NCBI GenBank assembly: GCA_902772795.1
Contig: CACYBZ010000241.1
Location: forward strand, 1 to 7,309
Source: an uncultured Ruminococcus sp.
GTDB lineage: Bacteria; Bacillota; Clostridia; Oscillospirales; Acutalibacteraceae
Length of the DNA stretch: 7,309 nt
Reading direction: 5' to 3'
A program made the position numbers and the translations under genes. The notes below the pieces were generated by a model. The model did no database searches. It had not been told where the DNA came from and saw nothing but the letters and a program-made list of their open reading frames with translations. This document shows, one piece after another, positions 1 to 6,300 of the stretch (its first letter is position 1; every line of letters starts with the position of its first letter).

Positions 1-48
1 CCGAAAAAGTTACCGCTTGTGTCTGTCATACAAAATATAACGCTGAAA
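1..48 (-). other. Flank downstream of serA
   Basis: This short stretch follows the serA stop codon in the direction of transcription and runs to the window edge. I see no stem followed by a T-tract, so the end of the serC-serA transcript is probably outside the window. An ATG on the minus strand at 29-27 opens a frame reading MTDTSGNFF to the edge. It could be the start of a third gene in the operon, but no Shine-Dalgarno sequence precedes it and nine residues cannot be identified. Confidence 0.3.
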
Positions 49-1215
49 TTATTTGATAACTCTTACACGGATAACACCGTCAACACTTTTAATGCTGTCA
101 GTAAAGTCAGCACTTGCCCCTGTTACGTCAATGATAGTATAAGAATAATCTTTTCTGGATTTATTTTCCATATTTTCTACGTTCGCACCCTGTCCGCTGA
201 CAAAAGAAAGAATACTCTTGAGTACGGACGGAACATTCTTATGCAATACACAATAACGCACTTCTCCGCTTCTTGCCATTTTGATAGCGGGGAAATTCAC
301 GGAATTTGTGATATTACCGTTTTCAAGATAGTCCTTGATTTCAGAAACTGCCATTTTTGCACAATTATCTTCACTTTCAGGAGTTGATGCACCAAGGTGA
401 GGCATAACCGTTACACCGTCAACACCAAGTAAATCGTCTGTAGCAAAGTCGGTAACATAAGAGGCTACTTTTCCGCTCTCAATTCCTGCAAGCACGTCAG
501 CAGAGTTGCACAAATCTGCACGGGAATAATTCAGAATTCTTACACCATCTTTCATCTTTGCGATGTTCTCTGCACAGATGATATTTCTGGTATCAGGAGT
601 AAGCGGTACATGAATGGTGATATAATCGCTGTTGGCAAAAATGTCATCAAGATTTGTTACATGGGTGATATGTCTGGAGAGCTGTAATGCACCGTCAACG
701 GAAAGGAACGGGTCATAACCGATAACGTCCATACCCAGAGCAATAGCAGAATTGGCTACCAACGCACCGATAGCACCAAGTCCGATAACACCGAGTGTCT
801 TGCCCTTGATTTCAGGGCCTGCAAATTTACTCTTGCCCTTTTCTACCATTTTGCCGACAGCGTCACCGTTGCCTTTGAGGGTTTTTGCCCACTCAATGCC
901 TGCGGTAATCTTTCGGGAACCGAGGAGCAATCCTGCCAGTACAAGTTCTTTAACAGCGTTGGCATTAGCACCGGGTGTATTAAAGACAACAATTCCCTGT
1001 TCACTGCATTTGTCAATCGGAATGTTGTTTACACCTGCTCCTGCTCTGGCAATGGCAAGCAGGGATTCAGGCATTTCCATTTCGTGCATAGATGCACTTC
1101 TTACCAGTATTGCCTGCGGATTCTCCACATTGTCACCGCAAGTATAGTTGTCACCCAGTTTGCTCAGTCCTACTGCGGAAATCTTGTTTAATGTTTTTAC
1201 ATTGTACATTGTCAT
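49..1215 (-). CDS. serA: D-3-phosphoglycerate dehydrogenase with C-terminal ACT domain
   Basis: Cytoplasmic enzyme of the phosphorylated serine pathway. It oxidises 3-phosphoglycerate to 3-phosphohydroxypyruvate with NAD. The 388 residues match the short SerA form. The split substrate domain includes RAGAGVNNIP at 57-66 and FNTPGANANAVKEL from 78. The Rossmann fold has GLGAIG at 145-150, with D168 following the second strand as expected for NAD. Of the catalytic set, R232 (SRADL) and H273 (PHLGAST) are present. The usual Glu position appears to be Asp (D260 or D261 in TDFATDD). Residues about 318-388 form an ACT domain whose LHKNVPSVL (H325, N327) resembles the serine-binding HxN of feedback-inhibited SerA. 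It lies 41 bases after serC, so the two are probably cotranscribed. AGAAAGG lies 4 bases before the ATG at 1215 and 10 before a second ATG at 1209. The latter gives MYNVKTLNKI, which looks more like the family start, so the start is uncertain by two codons. Confidence 0.96.
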   Translation of the reverse strand: MTMYNVKTLNKISAVGLSKLGDNYTCGDNVENPQAILVRSASMHEMEMPESLLAIARAGAGVNNIPIDKCSEQGIVVFNTPGANANAVKELVLAGLLLGSRKITAGIEWAKTLKGNGDAVGKMVEKGKSKFAGPEIKGKTLGVIGLGAIGALVANSAIALGMDVIGYDPFLSVDGALQLSRHITHVTNLDDIFANSDYITIHVPLTPDTRNIICAENIAKMKDGVRILNYSRADLCNSADVLAGIESGKVASYVTDFATDDLLGVDGVTVMPHLGASTPESEDNCAKMAVSEIKDYLENGNITNSVNFPAIKMARSGEVRYCVLHKNVPSVLKSILSFVSGQGANVENMENKSRKDYSYTIIDVTGASADFTDSIKSVDGVIRVRVIK

Positions 1216-1256
1216 TCAGCCTTTCTTCTATCAGTTTACGGAAAAACAGATGTTTA

Positions 1257-2342
1257 TCAGCCGTTATTCTTCTCAAATTCAGCCATAAAGTCAACCAGTG
1301 CCTTGACACCTTCATAAGGCATAGCGTTGTAAATGGACGCTCTCATACCGCCGACTGTACGATGTCCCTTGATGTTGACAAAGCCTTTTGCTGTTGCTTC
1401 TTTGACAAATTTAGCGTCAAGTTCGTCATTGCCTGTGACAAAAGGAACATTCATCAGTGAACGGTCTTCAGGAACAACGGTACCTTTGAACATCTTGGAA
1501 TTATCAAGGAAATTATACAGCAAATCTGCTTTCTTCTTATTGAGTTCGTACATCTTATCCAGACCGCCGATTTCGTTCTTAATCCACTCAAGAACCAGTT
1601 TTGCCATATAGATGGTGTAACAAGGCGGTGTATTGTACATAGAACCGTTTTCAGCATGAATTTTCCAGTCAAGCATAGTAGGTGTGATGTCCATAGCATT
1701 GCCTATCAGATCTTCACGGACGATAACAACAGTCAGACCTGCGGGTGCCATATTTTTCTGTGCTCCTGCATAGAGTACGCCGAATTTGGTAACATCTATC
1801 GGTCTTGACAGAATACAGGAAGAAATATCGGCTACCAACGGAACATCGCCTGTTTCAGGAATTTCGTTGTATACAGTACCGTAGATAGTATTGTTCATAC
1901 AAATGTAGAAATAATCTGCATCTTTGGAAAATGTTGACGGGTCAAGCTTGGGAATATAGGAAAATGTCTTGTCAGCCGAAGATGCAACAACATTGACTTC
2001 ACCATATTTTTTTGCTTCAGCACAAGCCTTCTTTGCCCACTGTCCTGTAATGACATAGTCAGCCTTTTTATTCTTTGTCATGAGGTTCATGGGAATTGCG
2101 GCAAACTGTGTTGATGCTCCGCCCTGTAAAAACAATACCTTGTAGTTATCAGGAATGTTCATAACTTCTCTTAAAAGACTTTCTGCTCCCTGAATAATCG
2201 TACCGTAAATCTTGGAACGGTGTGACATTTCCATTACGGACTGACCACTACCTTCATAGTCAAGCATTTCCTCTGCTGCTTTTTTAAGTACGGATTCGGG
2301 CAACATTGACGGACCTGCTGAGAAATTGTAAACTCTGCTCAT
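1257..2342 (-). CDS. serC: Phosphoserine aminotransferase
   Basis: PLP-dependent cytoplasmic enzyme that transfers the amino group of glutamate to 3-phosphohydroxypyruvate, giving O-phosphoserine. In many bacteria it also serves pyridoxal phosphate synthesis. The protein is full length at 361 residues (E. coli SerC is 362). It opens with the family signature YNFSAGPSMLP. H41-R42 (EMSHRS) match the substrate-phosphate contacts, GGASTQF at 74-80 the PLP phosphate loop, W102 the ring-stacking residue and ADISS (D172) the residue facing the pyridine nitrogen. K196 in GAQKN is the Schiff-base lysine. GHRTVGGMRASIYNAM near the C-terminus carries the arginines expected near the substrate carboxylate. 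The start ATG is preceded by GAAAGGA with an 11-base gap, which is long but usable. The gene ends in tandem in-frame stops, TGA then TAA. It is the first gene of the serC-serA operon, with a strong promoter and a leader of about 85 bases. Confidence 0.97.
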   Translation of the reverse strand: MSRVYNFSAGPSMLPESVLKKAAEEMLDYEGSGQSVMEMSHRSKIYGTIIQGAESLLREVMNIPDNYKVLFLQGGASTQFAAIPMNLMTKNKKADYVITGQWAKKACAEAKKYGEVNVVASSADKTFSYIPKLDPSTFSKDADYFYICMNNTIYGTVYNEIPETGDVPLVADISSCILSRPIDVTKFGVLYAGAQKNMAPAGLTVVIVREDLIGNAMDITPTMLDWKIHAENGSMYNTPPCYTIYMAKLVLEWIKNEIGGLDKMYELNKKKADLLYNFLDNSKMFKGTVVPEDRSLMNVPFVTGNDELDAKFVKEATAKGFVNIKGHRTVGGMRASIYNAMPYEGVKALVDFMAEFEKNNG

Positions 2343-2378
2343 TGTAATACATATCCTTTCTGAAATCGAAAATTCATC

Positions 2379-2424
2379 AAAAAGACGTTACTTTAACAAC
2401 AAATGACCATTATTAAGATAACGT
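2379..2424 (-). terminator. Terminator-like hairpin in the serC leader
   Basis: On the transcribed strand the arm ACGTTATCTTAATAA (2424-2410) pairs with TTGTTAAAGTAACGT (2399-2385) across a 10-base loop. The stem has 15 positions: 12 Watson-Crick pairs, two G-U wobbles and one C-A mismatch. CTTTTT follows directly (2384-2379). This looks like an intrinsic terminator or attenuator, but only two pairs are G-C, so it may be weak. The predicted transcription start (near 2427) lies only about 3 bases before the stem, leaving no room for an upstream leader peptide or antiterminator. A stabilising 5' hairpin or a DNA operator dyad are therefore real alternatives. Confidence 0.4.
2389..2403 (-). repeat. 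15-bp direct repeat, copy 2 (serC leader)
   Basis: The minus strand reads TTTGTTGTTAAAGTA, identical to the copy at 2545-2559. Similarity continues as (A/T)CG followed by a T-tract in both. This copy supplies most of the 3' arm of the hairpin in the serC leader. Confidence 0.7.
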
Positions 2425-2433
2425 AATATATTA

Positions 2434-2462
2434 ATTATAAACTTATAATTTTTTTTAGTCAA
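2434..2462 (-). promoter_or_regulatory. serC-serA promoter (SigA type)
   Basis: Minus strand: -35 TTGACT at 2462-2457, a 17-base spacer consisting almost entirely of A and T, and a perfect -10 TATAAT at 2439-2434. This is the strongest promoter match in the window. Transcription would begin near 2427, giving an untranslated leader of about 85 bases before serC. No T-box sequence or recognisable serine-responsive riboswitch is visible in the leader. Confidence 0.8.
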
Positions 2463-2535
2463 CAATATTTTCAATATTTATTCCTGTTACGGTAAAATAA
2501 ATCTTTTATTTATCCTGAAATTGACAGGTATACTG

Positions 2536-2566
2536 AAAAAACGATACTTTAACAACAAAGGTTATC
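2536..2566 (-). terminator. Candidate terminator of the membrane hydrolase gene
   Basis: On the transcribed strand GATA (2566-2563, overlapping the TAA stop) pairs with TATC (2546-2543), and CTTT (2560-2557) pairs with AAAG (2550-2547) around a GTTGTT loop. An unpaired AC lies on one side. One G and then six T (2541-2536) follow. The position and T-tract suit a factor-independent terminator, but the stem is short and AT-rich, so some read-through towards serC is plausible. Confidence 0.45.
2545..2559 (-). repeat. 15-bp direct repeat, copy 1 (end of membrane hydrolase gene)
   Basis: TTTGTTGTTAAAGTA on the minus strand, beginning two bases after the hydrolase stop codon and 156 bases from the identical copy in the serC leader. 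It forms the loop and 3' arm of the candidate terminator here. The two copies bracket the serC promoter. Confidence 0.7.
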
Positions 2567-3086
2567 TTGAATTTGTAACACCTTTGAAAAAGTTCACTAC
2601 CTTTGACGGCAAATCCAAATCATACCAAAGACTCTTGATTTCCAGAAGATTGGTATATCCCCATAAGTCCTGATAGAAAATCAAGGTGAAAATAATGACA
2701 CCCATCAATACATAGAAAATGAAACTTTCTACCGGCCCTCCCGTTTTGGTGAACGAGGGAAATATGGGAAAACGAATACTTTTACGGTTCGGATAAAACA
2801 ACTTTACGCCCTGAGGGTTAAGCATATCCAGAAAAATATGGGTAAATACGCCTATGCCTATGTAGGGAGAAATAATATGTGCTGCCAGAAGAAATAACAG
2901 ACTATGCGTAAGATGACGGTGTTTCAGTCGTCGGCTGACAGGCTTGATATGTTTTCCCAGCATTGACCCCGAATGGTCGATATCGGGCAATAACGATCCT
3001 GCTACAACCAAAACCAGTTGCGGTAAATTTGTTCCTATCAGTAAAGCGGTAGCTGCACCTGCCGCTGCATGAGTTTTTCCTGTCAA
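2562..3086 (-). CDS. YdjM-family membrane-bound metal-dependent hydrolase
   Basis: The protein resembles the YdjM family (Pfam PF04307), predicted integral-membrane metal-dependent hydrolases. The physiological substrate is not established for most members. With the TTG start proposed here it has 174 residues. Putative metal ligands, in order, are H6 (MTGKTH), D35, D37 and H38 (LLPDIDHS), H56-R57-H58 and T60-H61 (HRHLTHS), then H83 and D87 in HIFLDMLNPQGV. Hydrophobic stretches at about 13-33, 63-89 and 119-138 look like membrane segments. No cleavable signal peptide is seen. A longer frame from GTG at 3116 (184 residues) has no Shine-Dalgarno sequence and would begin at about the predicted transcription start. 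TTG at 3086-3084 follows a purine-rich GAGAGTGG with a 6-base gap and places the first conserved motif at the N-terminus, as is usual. The gene has its own promoter and is flanked by unrelated purine and serine genes, so context gives no clue to its role. Confidence 0.88.
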   Translation of the reverse strand: MTGKTHAAAGAATALLIGTNLPQLVLVVAGSLLPDIDHSGSMLGKHIKPVSRRLKHRHLTHSLLFLLAAHIISPYIGIGVFTHIFLDMLNPQGVKLFYPNRKSIRFPIFPSFTKTGGPVESFIFYVLMGVIIFTLIFYQDLWGYTNLLEIKSLWYDLDLPSKVVNFFKGVTNSR

Positions 3087-3121
3087 AATAAACCACTCTC
3101 TTTCTGTAATTTGCACAACAC

Positions 3122-3149
3122 ATTATATCATATTTTGTTTATTTGACCA
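3122..3149 (-). promoter_or_regulatory. Promoter of the membrane hydrolase gene
   Basis: Minus strand: -35 TGGTCA (3149-3144), a 16-base spacer, and a perfect -10 TATAAT (3127-3122) preceded by TGA, giving the extended -10 form TGnTATAAT. Transcription would start near 3115, about 29 bases before the TTG start. This is part of the argument against the longer GTG-initiated frame. Confidence 0.7.
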
Positions 3150-3180
3150 GATTTATTGATTTTTAGTCACGTTTATTTCT

Positions 3181-3288
3181 GCAGGGGCTCCGCCCCCGCA
3201 CCCCTGTCAGGGGCGTTGCCCCTGAACCCCACAAGCCTTTAAAAAGGCTTGACCGAAACTTCAGGCAAAATTTGCTGTCGCAAATTTT
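3181..3288. repeat. Intergenic hairpin array, copy 1 (downstream of purL)
   Basis: Four inverted repeats lie in a row. The first is GGGGC/GCCCC (3184-3188 with 3192-3196). The second is TCAGGGGC/GCCCCTGA with a GTT loop (3207-3225). The third is a 9-bp stem CAAGCCTTT/AAAGGCTTG (3232-3251). The fourth is a perfect stem AAAATTTGC/GCAAATTTT around TGTC (3267-3288). Between the second and third is ACCCCA, and after the third is ACCGAAACTT. Both linkers are closely matched in the second array at 7223-7282. The array lies between the purL stop and the hydrolase promoter, so it could help end purL transcription. No stem is followed by a clean T-tract on the minus strand. It resembles dispersed intergenic repeats of clostridia, but copy number cannot be judged from one window. 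Confidence 0.75.
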
Positions 3289-3309
3289 GAGGAATGTACG
3301 AAAAAACAA

Positions 3310-3321
3310 GCGACAGCAAAT
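3310..3321. repeat. Inverted partial copy of the AAATTTGC hairpin
   Basis: GCGACAGCAAAT here is the exact reverse complement of 3270-3281, which covers the 5' arm and loop of the fourth hairpin in the neighbouring array. The 12-base match lies 16 bases beyond the purL stop. It could pair with the hairpin's own arm and so compete with it. Confidence 0.65.
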
Positions 3322-3336
3322 AAATGATTAAAGGAA

Positions 3337-6300
3337 TTATTTAAAGTAAGCGACACCGCTTTCAAAAATTTTCTGGTCTTTCTCAAAAGGAACATTTGCG
3401 TAAAGGTGATTACCTTTTCTTTCGGAATGACCCATTTTACCGAATACTCTGCCGTCAGGGCTGGTAATACCCTCTATGGCACATACGGAACCGTTGATAT
3501 TGAAAGCTATATCGGAAGACGGTTTACCGTTGAGGTCGACATACTGTGTGGCAACCTGTCCGTTGGCAATGAGAGTTTTCAGGGTATCGTCATCAGCCAT
3601 GAAACGTCCTTCACCGTGCGATACGGGAACAGCAAAGACATCGCCTGCACTGACCTGCGACAACCACGGTGATTTTACCGAAGTCACACGGGTATATGCC
3701 ATATGGGAAATATGTCTGCCGATGGTGTTGAAAGTAAGTGTCGGAGCATTTTCCTTGATGTCGGTGATTTTACCGTAAGGCACAAGTCCCAGCTTGATGA
3801 GTGCCTGGAAACCGTTACAGATACCCAGAATCAGACCGTCACGTTTTTCCAGCAAATCTGTCACTGCCTGACAGATAACGGGATTTCTGAACGTGGTAGC
3901 AATGAACTTTCCTGAACCGTCAGGTTCGTCACCGCCACTGAATCCTCCCGGTATCATGATAATCTGTGACTGCGTTATCATTTTTTCCATCTGTCTGATA
4001 GTTTCTTCGATGTCGTTCGGGGTAAGGTTCTTGACAATCATAATCTGCGGGTCTGCCCCTGCTTTTGCAAATGCTCTTGCCGTATCGACTTCGCAGTTTG
4101 TACCGGGGAATACAGGGATAAATACTTTCGGTTTAGCCACCTTAATCACAGGTGATAACTGACTGTACTCTTTGGTAAGCGGAATATCATACTGTACTTC
4201 GGGACATTCAGCTTTTGTCGCAAAGACTTTTTCCAGTTTTCCTGTCCATTTTTCAATAAGTTCGTCAAGCGGTAATTTTCCGCATCTGATATCGATAAAT
4301 GTATCGTCTGTTGTTCTGCCCAGCGGATAAGCCAGTACACTGTTGTCAAGTTCCGCACCGTCAGCCAGTTCAATAACAAGTGAACCACTCTGCGGAGCGA
4401 AAAGTTCTTCTGCGGTAAGTTCATGGTCAAAAACAAAACCTGTCTTGTTACCAAAACACATTCTGGCAACCGTTGCAGACGCACCGCCCTCTCTGACAAC
4501 CGATGCAGACAGAATTTTTCCCTGCTGTGCCAGTTCATAGACAGCGGTATACATCTTTTTCAGAGCTTCCCAGACGGGAACCTGTGTGGACTTGTCAACA
4601 GGAACGGGAACATAGATGACATGAGAATCTGCTTTCTTGAATTCTGCCGAAATCGTTTTTGACGCTTTTGTCATGGCAACAGCGAAACTTACCAATGTCG
4701 GAGGAACGTCAAGATGTTCAAACGACCCTGACATACTGTCTTTACCGCCTATGGACGGAATTCCCATATGAATCTGTGCTGTCATTGCTCCCAGTAGTGC
4801 TGAGGCAGGTTTACCCCATCTTTCAGGTTTATCATAGAGTCTTTCAAAATATTCCTGGAAAGTCAGTCTTGAAGTCAGCGGATTTGCTCCCAGTGCTGAC
4901 AGTTTGGACAAGGATTCCACTACCGCAAACGCTGAACCGTGGAACGGTGACCATCTTGACACACCCGGAATAAATCCGAAACTCATCGCCGTAGCATCAT
5001 CTGTTTCTCCCTTTTCCAGCGGAATTTTGGCGACCATACCGTCCTGCGGGGTAAGCTGATAACTTCCGCCGAACGGCATAATAACGGTGGACGCACCAAT
5101 ACTTGCGTCAAATCTTTCACCCAGACCGATTTGTGAACAGACTTCCAGACGGGAAAGATTTTCCTTGAACGCTTCTGCCTTTGTCATACCGTCAAGAACT
5201 TCAGGCACCTGATTACGGTAATTTTCTTCAGGATTGGGGGCAGTAATATAGGCTTGTGATACCTGTGTAACACCGTTGGTGTTCAGAAATGCCCTGCTTA
5301 AATTGACGATAGTATCACCACGCCATGTCATTACCAGACGGGGATTTTCGGTAACAACGGCTACTGCTGTCGCTTCAAGATTTTCGGTGTGGGCATATTC
5401 GATGAATTTATCTACATCTTTCGGGTCAAGAACCACTGCCATTCTTTCCTGTGATTCCGAAATAGCCAGTTCTGTACCGTCAAGACCGTCATATTTTTTA
5501 GTAACTTTGTCAAGGTTGACAGAAAGACCGTCAGCCAGTTCACCTATGGCAACGCATACACCGCCTGCTCCGAAATCGTTACAACGCTTAATCATGGTCG
5601 AAACGGCTTTGTTTCTGAACAGACGCTGAATTTTTCTTTCAGTAGGCGGATTACCTTTCTGTACTTCTGCTCCGCAGGTTTCAATGGACTGTTCGGTATG
5701 TGCCTTTGATGAACCTGTTGCTCCTCCGCAACCGTCACGCCCTGTACGTCCGCCAAGAAGAACAATGATATCATCAGGCTGAGGAACTTCACGCACAACA
5801 TTTTCTTTAGGTGATGCACCGATAACCGCACCGATTTCCAGACGTTTTGCGACATAGCCACTGTCATAGAGTTCTGTTACCTGTCCCGTTGCCAGACCTA
5901 TCTGATTACCATAGGAACTGTAACCTGCTGCTGCACCCGTGGTAATTTTTCGGGACGGAAGTTTTCCGTGCATAGTATCTTTGAAAGGAATAGTAGGGTC
6001 ACCGCTGCCTGTGACACGCATTGCCTGATAGACATAGGAACGTCCTGACAACGGGTCACGGATAGCACCGCCCAGACAGGTTGCTGCACCGCCGAAAGGT
6101 TCAATTTCTGTGGGGTGGTTGTGGGTTTCGTTCTTGAATTGCACCAACCATTGTTCTGTTATGCCGTCTATCGTTACAGGAACTTCTATGGAACAGGCAT
6201 TGATTTCGTCACTGACATCTAAATCGGGAATCAATCCTCTTTTTCTCAGCAACTTCATTCCTGCCAGTGCCATATCCATCAGGGAAACATCTCTGTCTGT

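Noticed and set aside
752..1147. Plus-strand open frames opposite serA and serC (also 19-387, 1092-1460 and 1333-1611)
   Set aside because: They lie wholly or mainly inside well-supported minus-strand genes, have no ribosome site or recognisable domain, and have low-complexity composition typical of antisense frames.
2343..2427. T-box or known amino-acid riboswitch in the serC leader
   Set aside because: The leader is too short, the T-box sequence is absent, and only a simple AT-rich stem is visible.
2487..2515. Small dyads TTACGGTAA and GGTAAAATAAA/TTTATTTATCC upstream of the serC promoter
   Set aside because: They are short, AT-rich and imperfect, so they are expected by chance in a spacer of this composition.
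2521..2550. Plus-strand TTGACA at 2521 with TACTTT 18 bases downstream, a possible divergent promoter
   Set aside because: The -10 match is poor and no plus-strand gene lies downstream. The sequence is better explained by the repeat and terminator-like structure on the other strand.
2902..3123. Minus-strand frame overlapping the start of the membrane hydrolase gene
   Set aside because: It is out of frame with the conserved hydrolase, is Cys/Arg-rich with no family motif, and ends inside the real gene.
3181..3321. CRISPR array or insertion-sequence ends
   Set aside because: The inverted repeats are unequal in sequence, there are no regular spacers, and no transposase frame or target duplication is seen.
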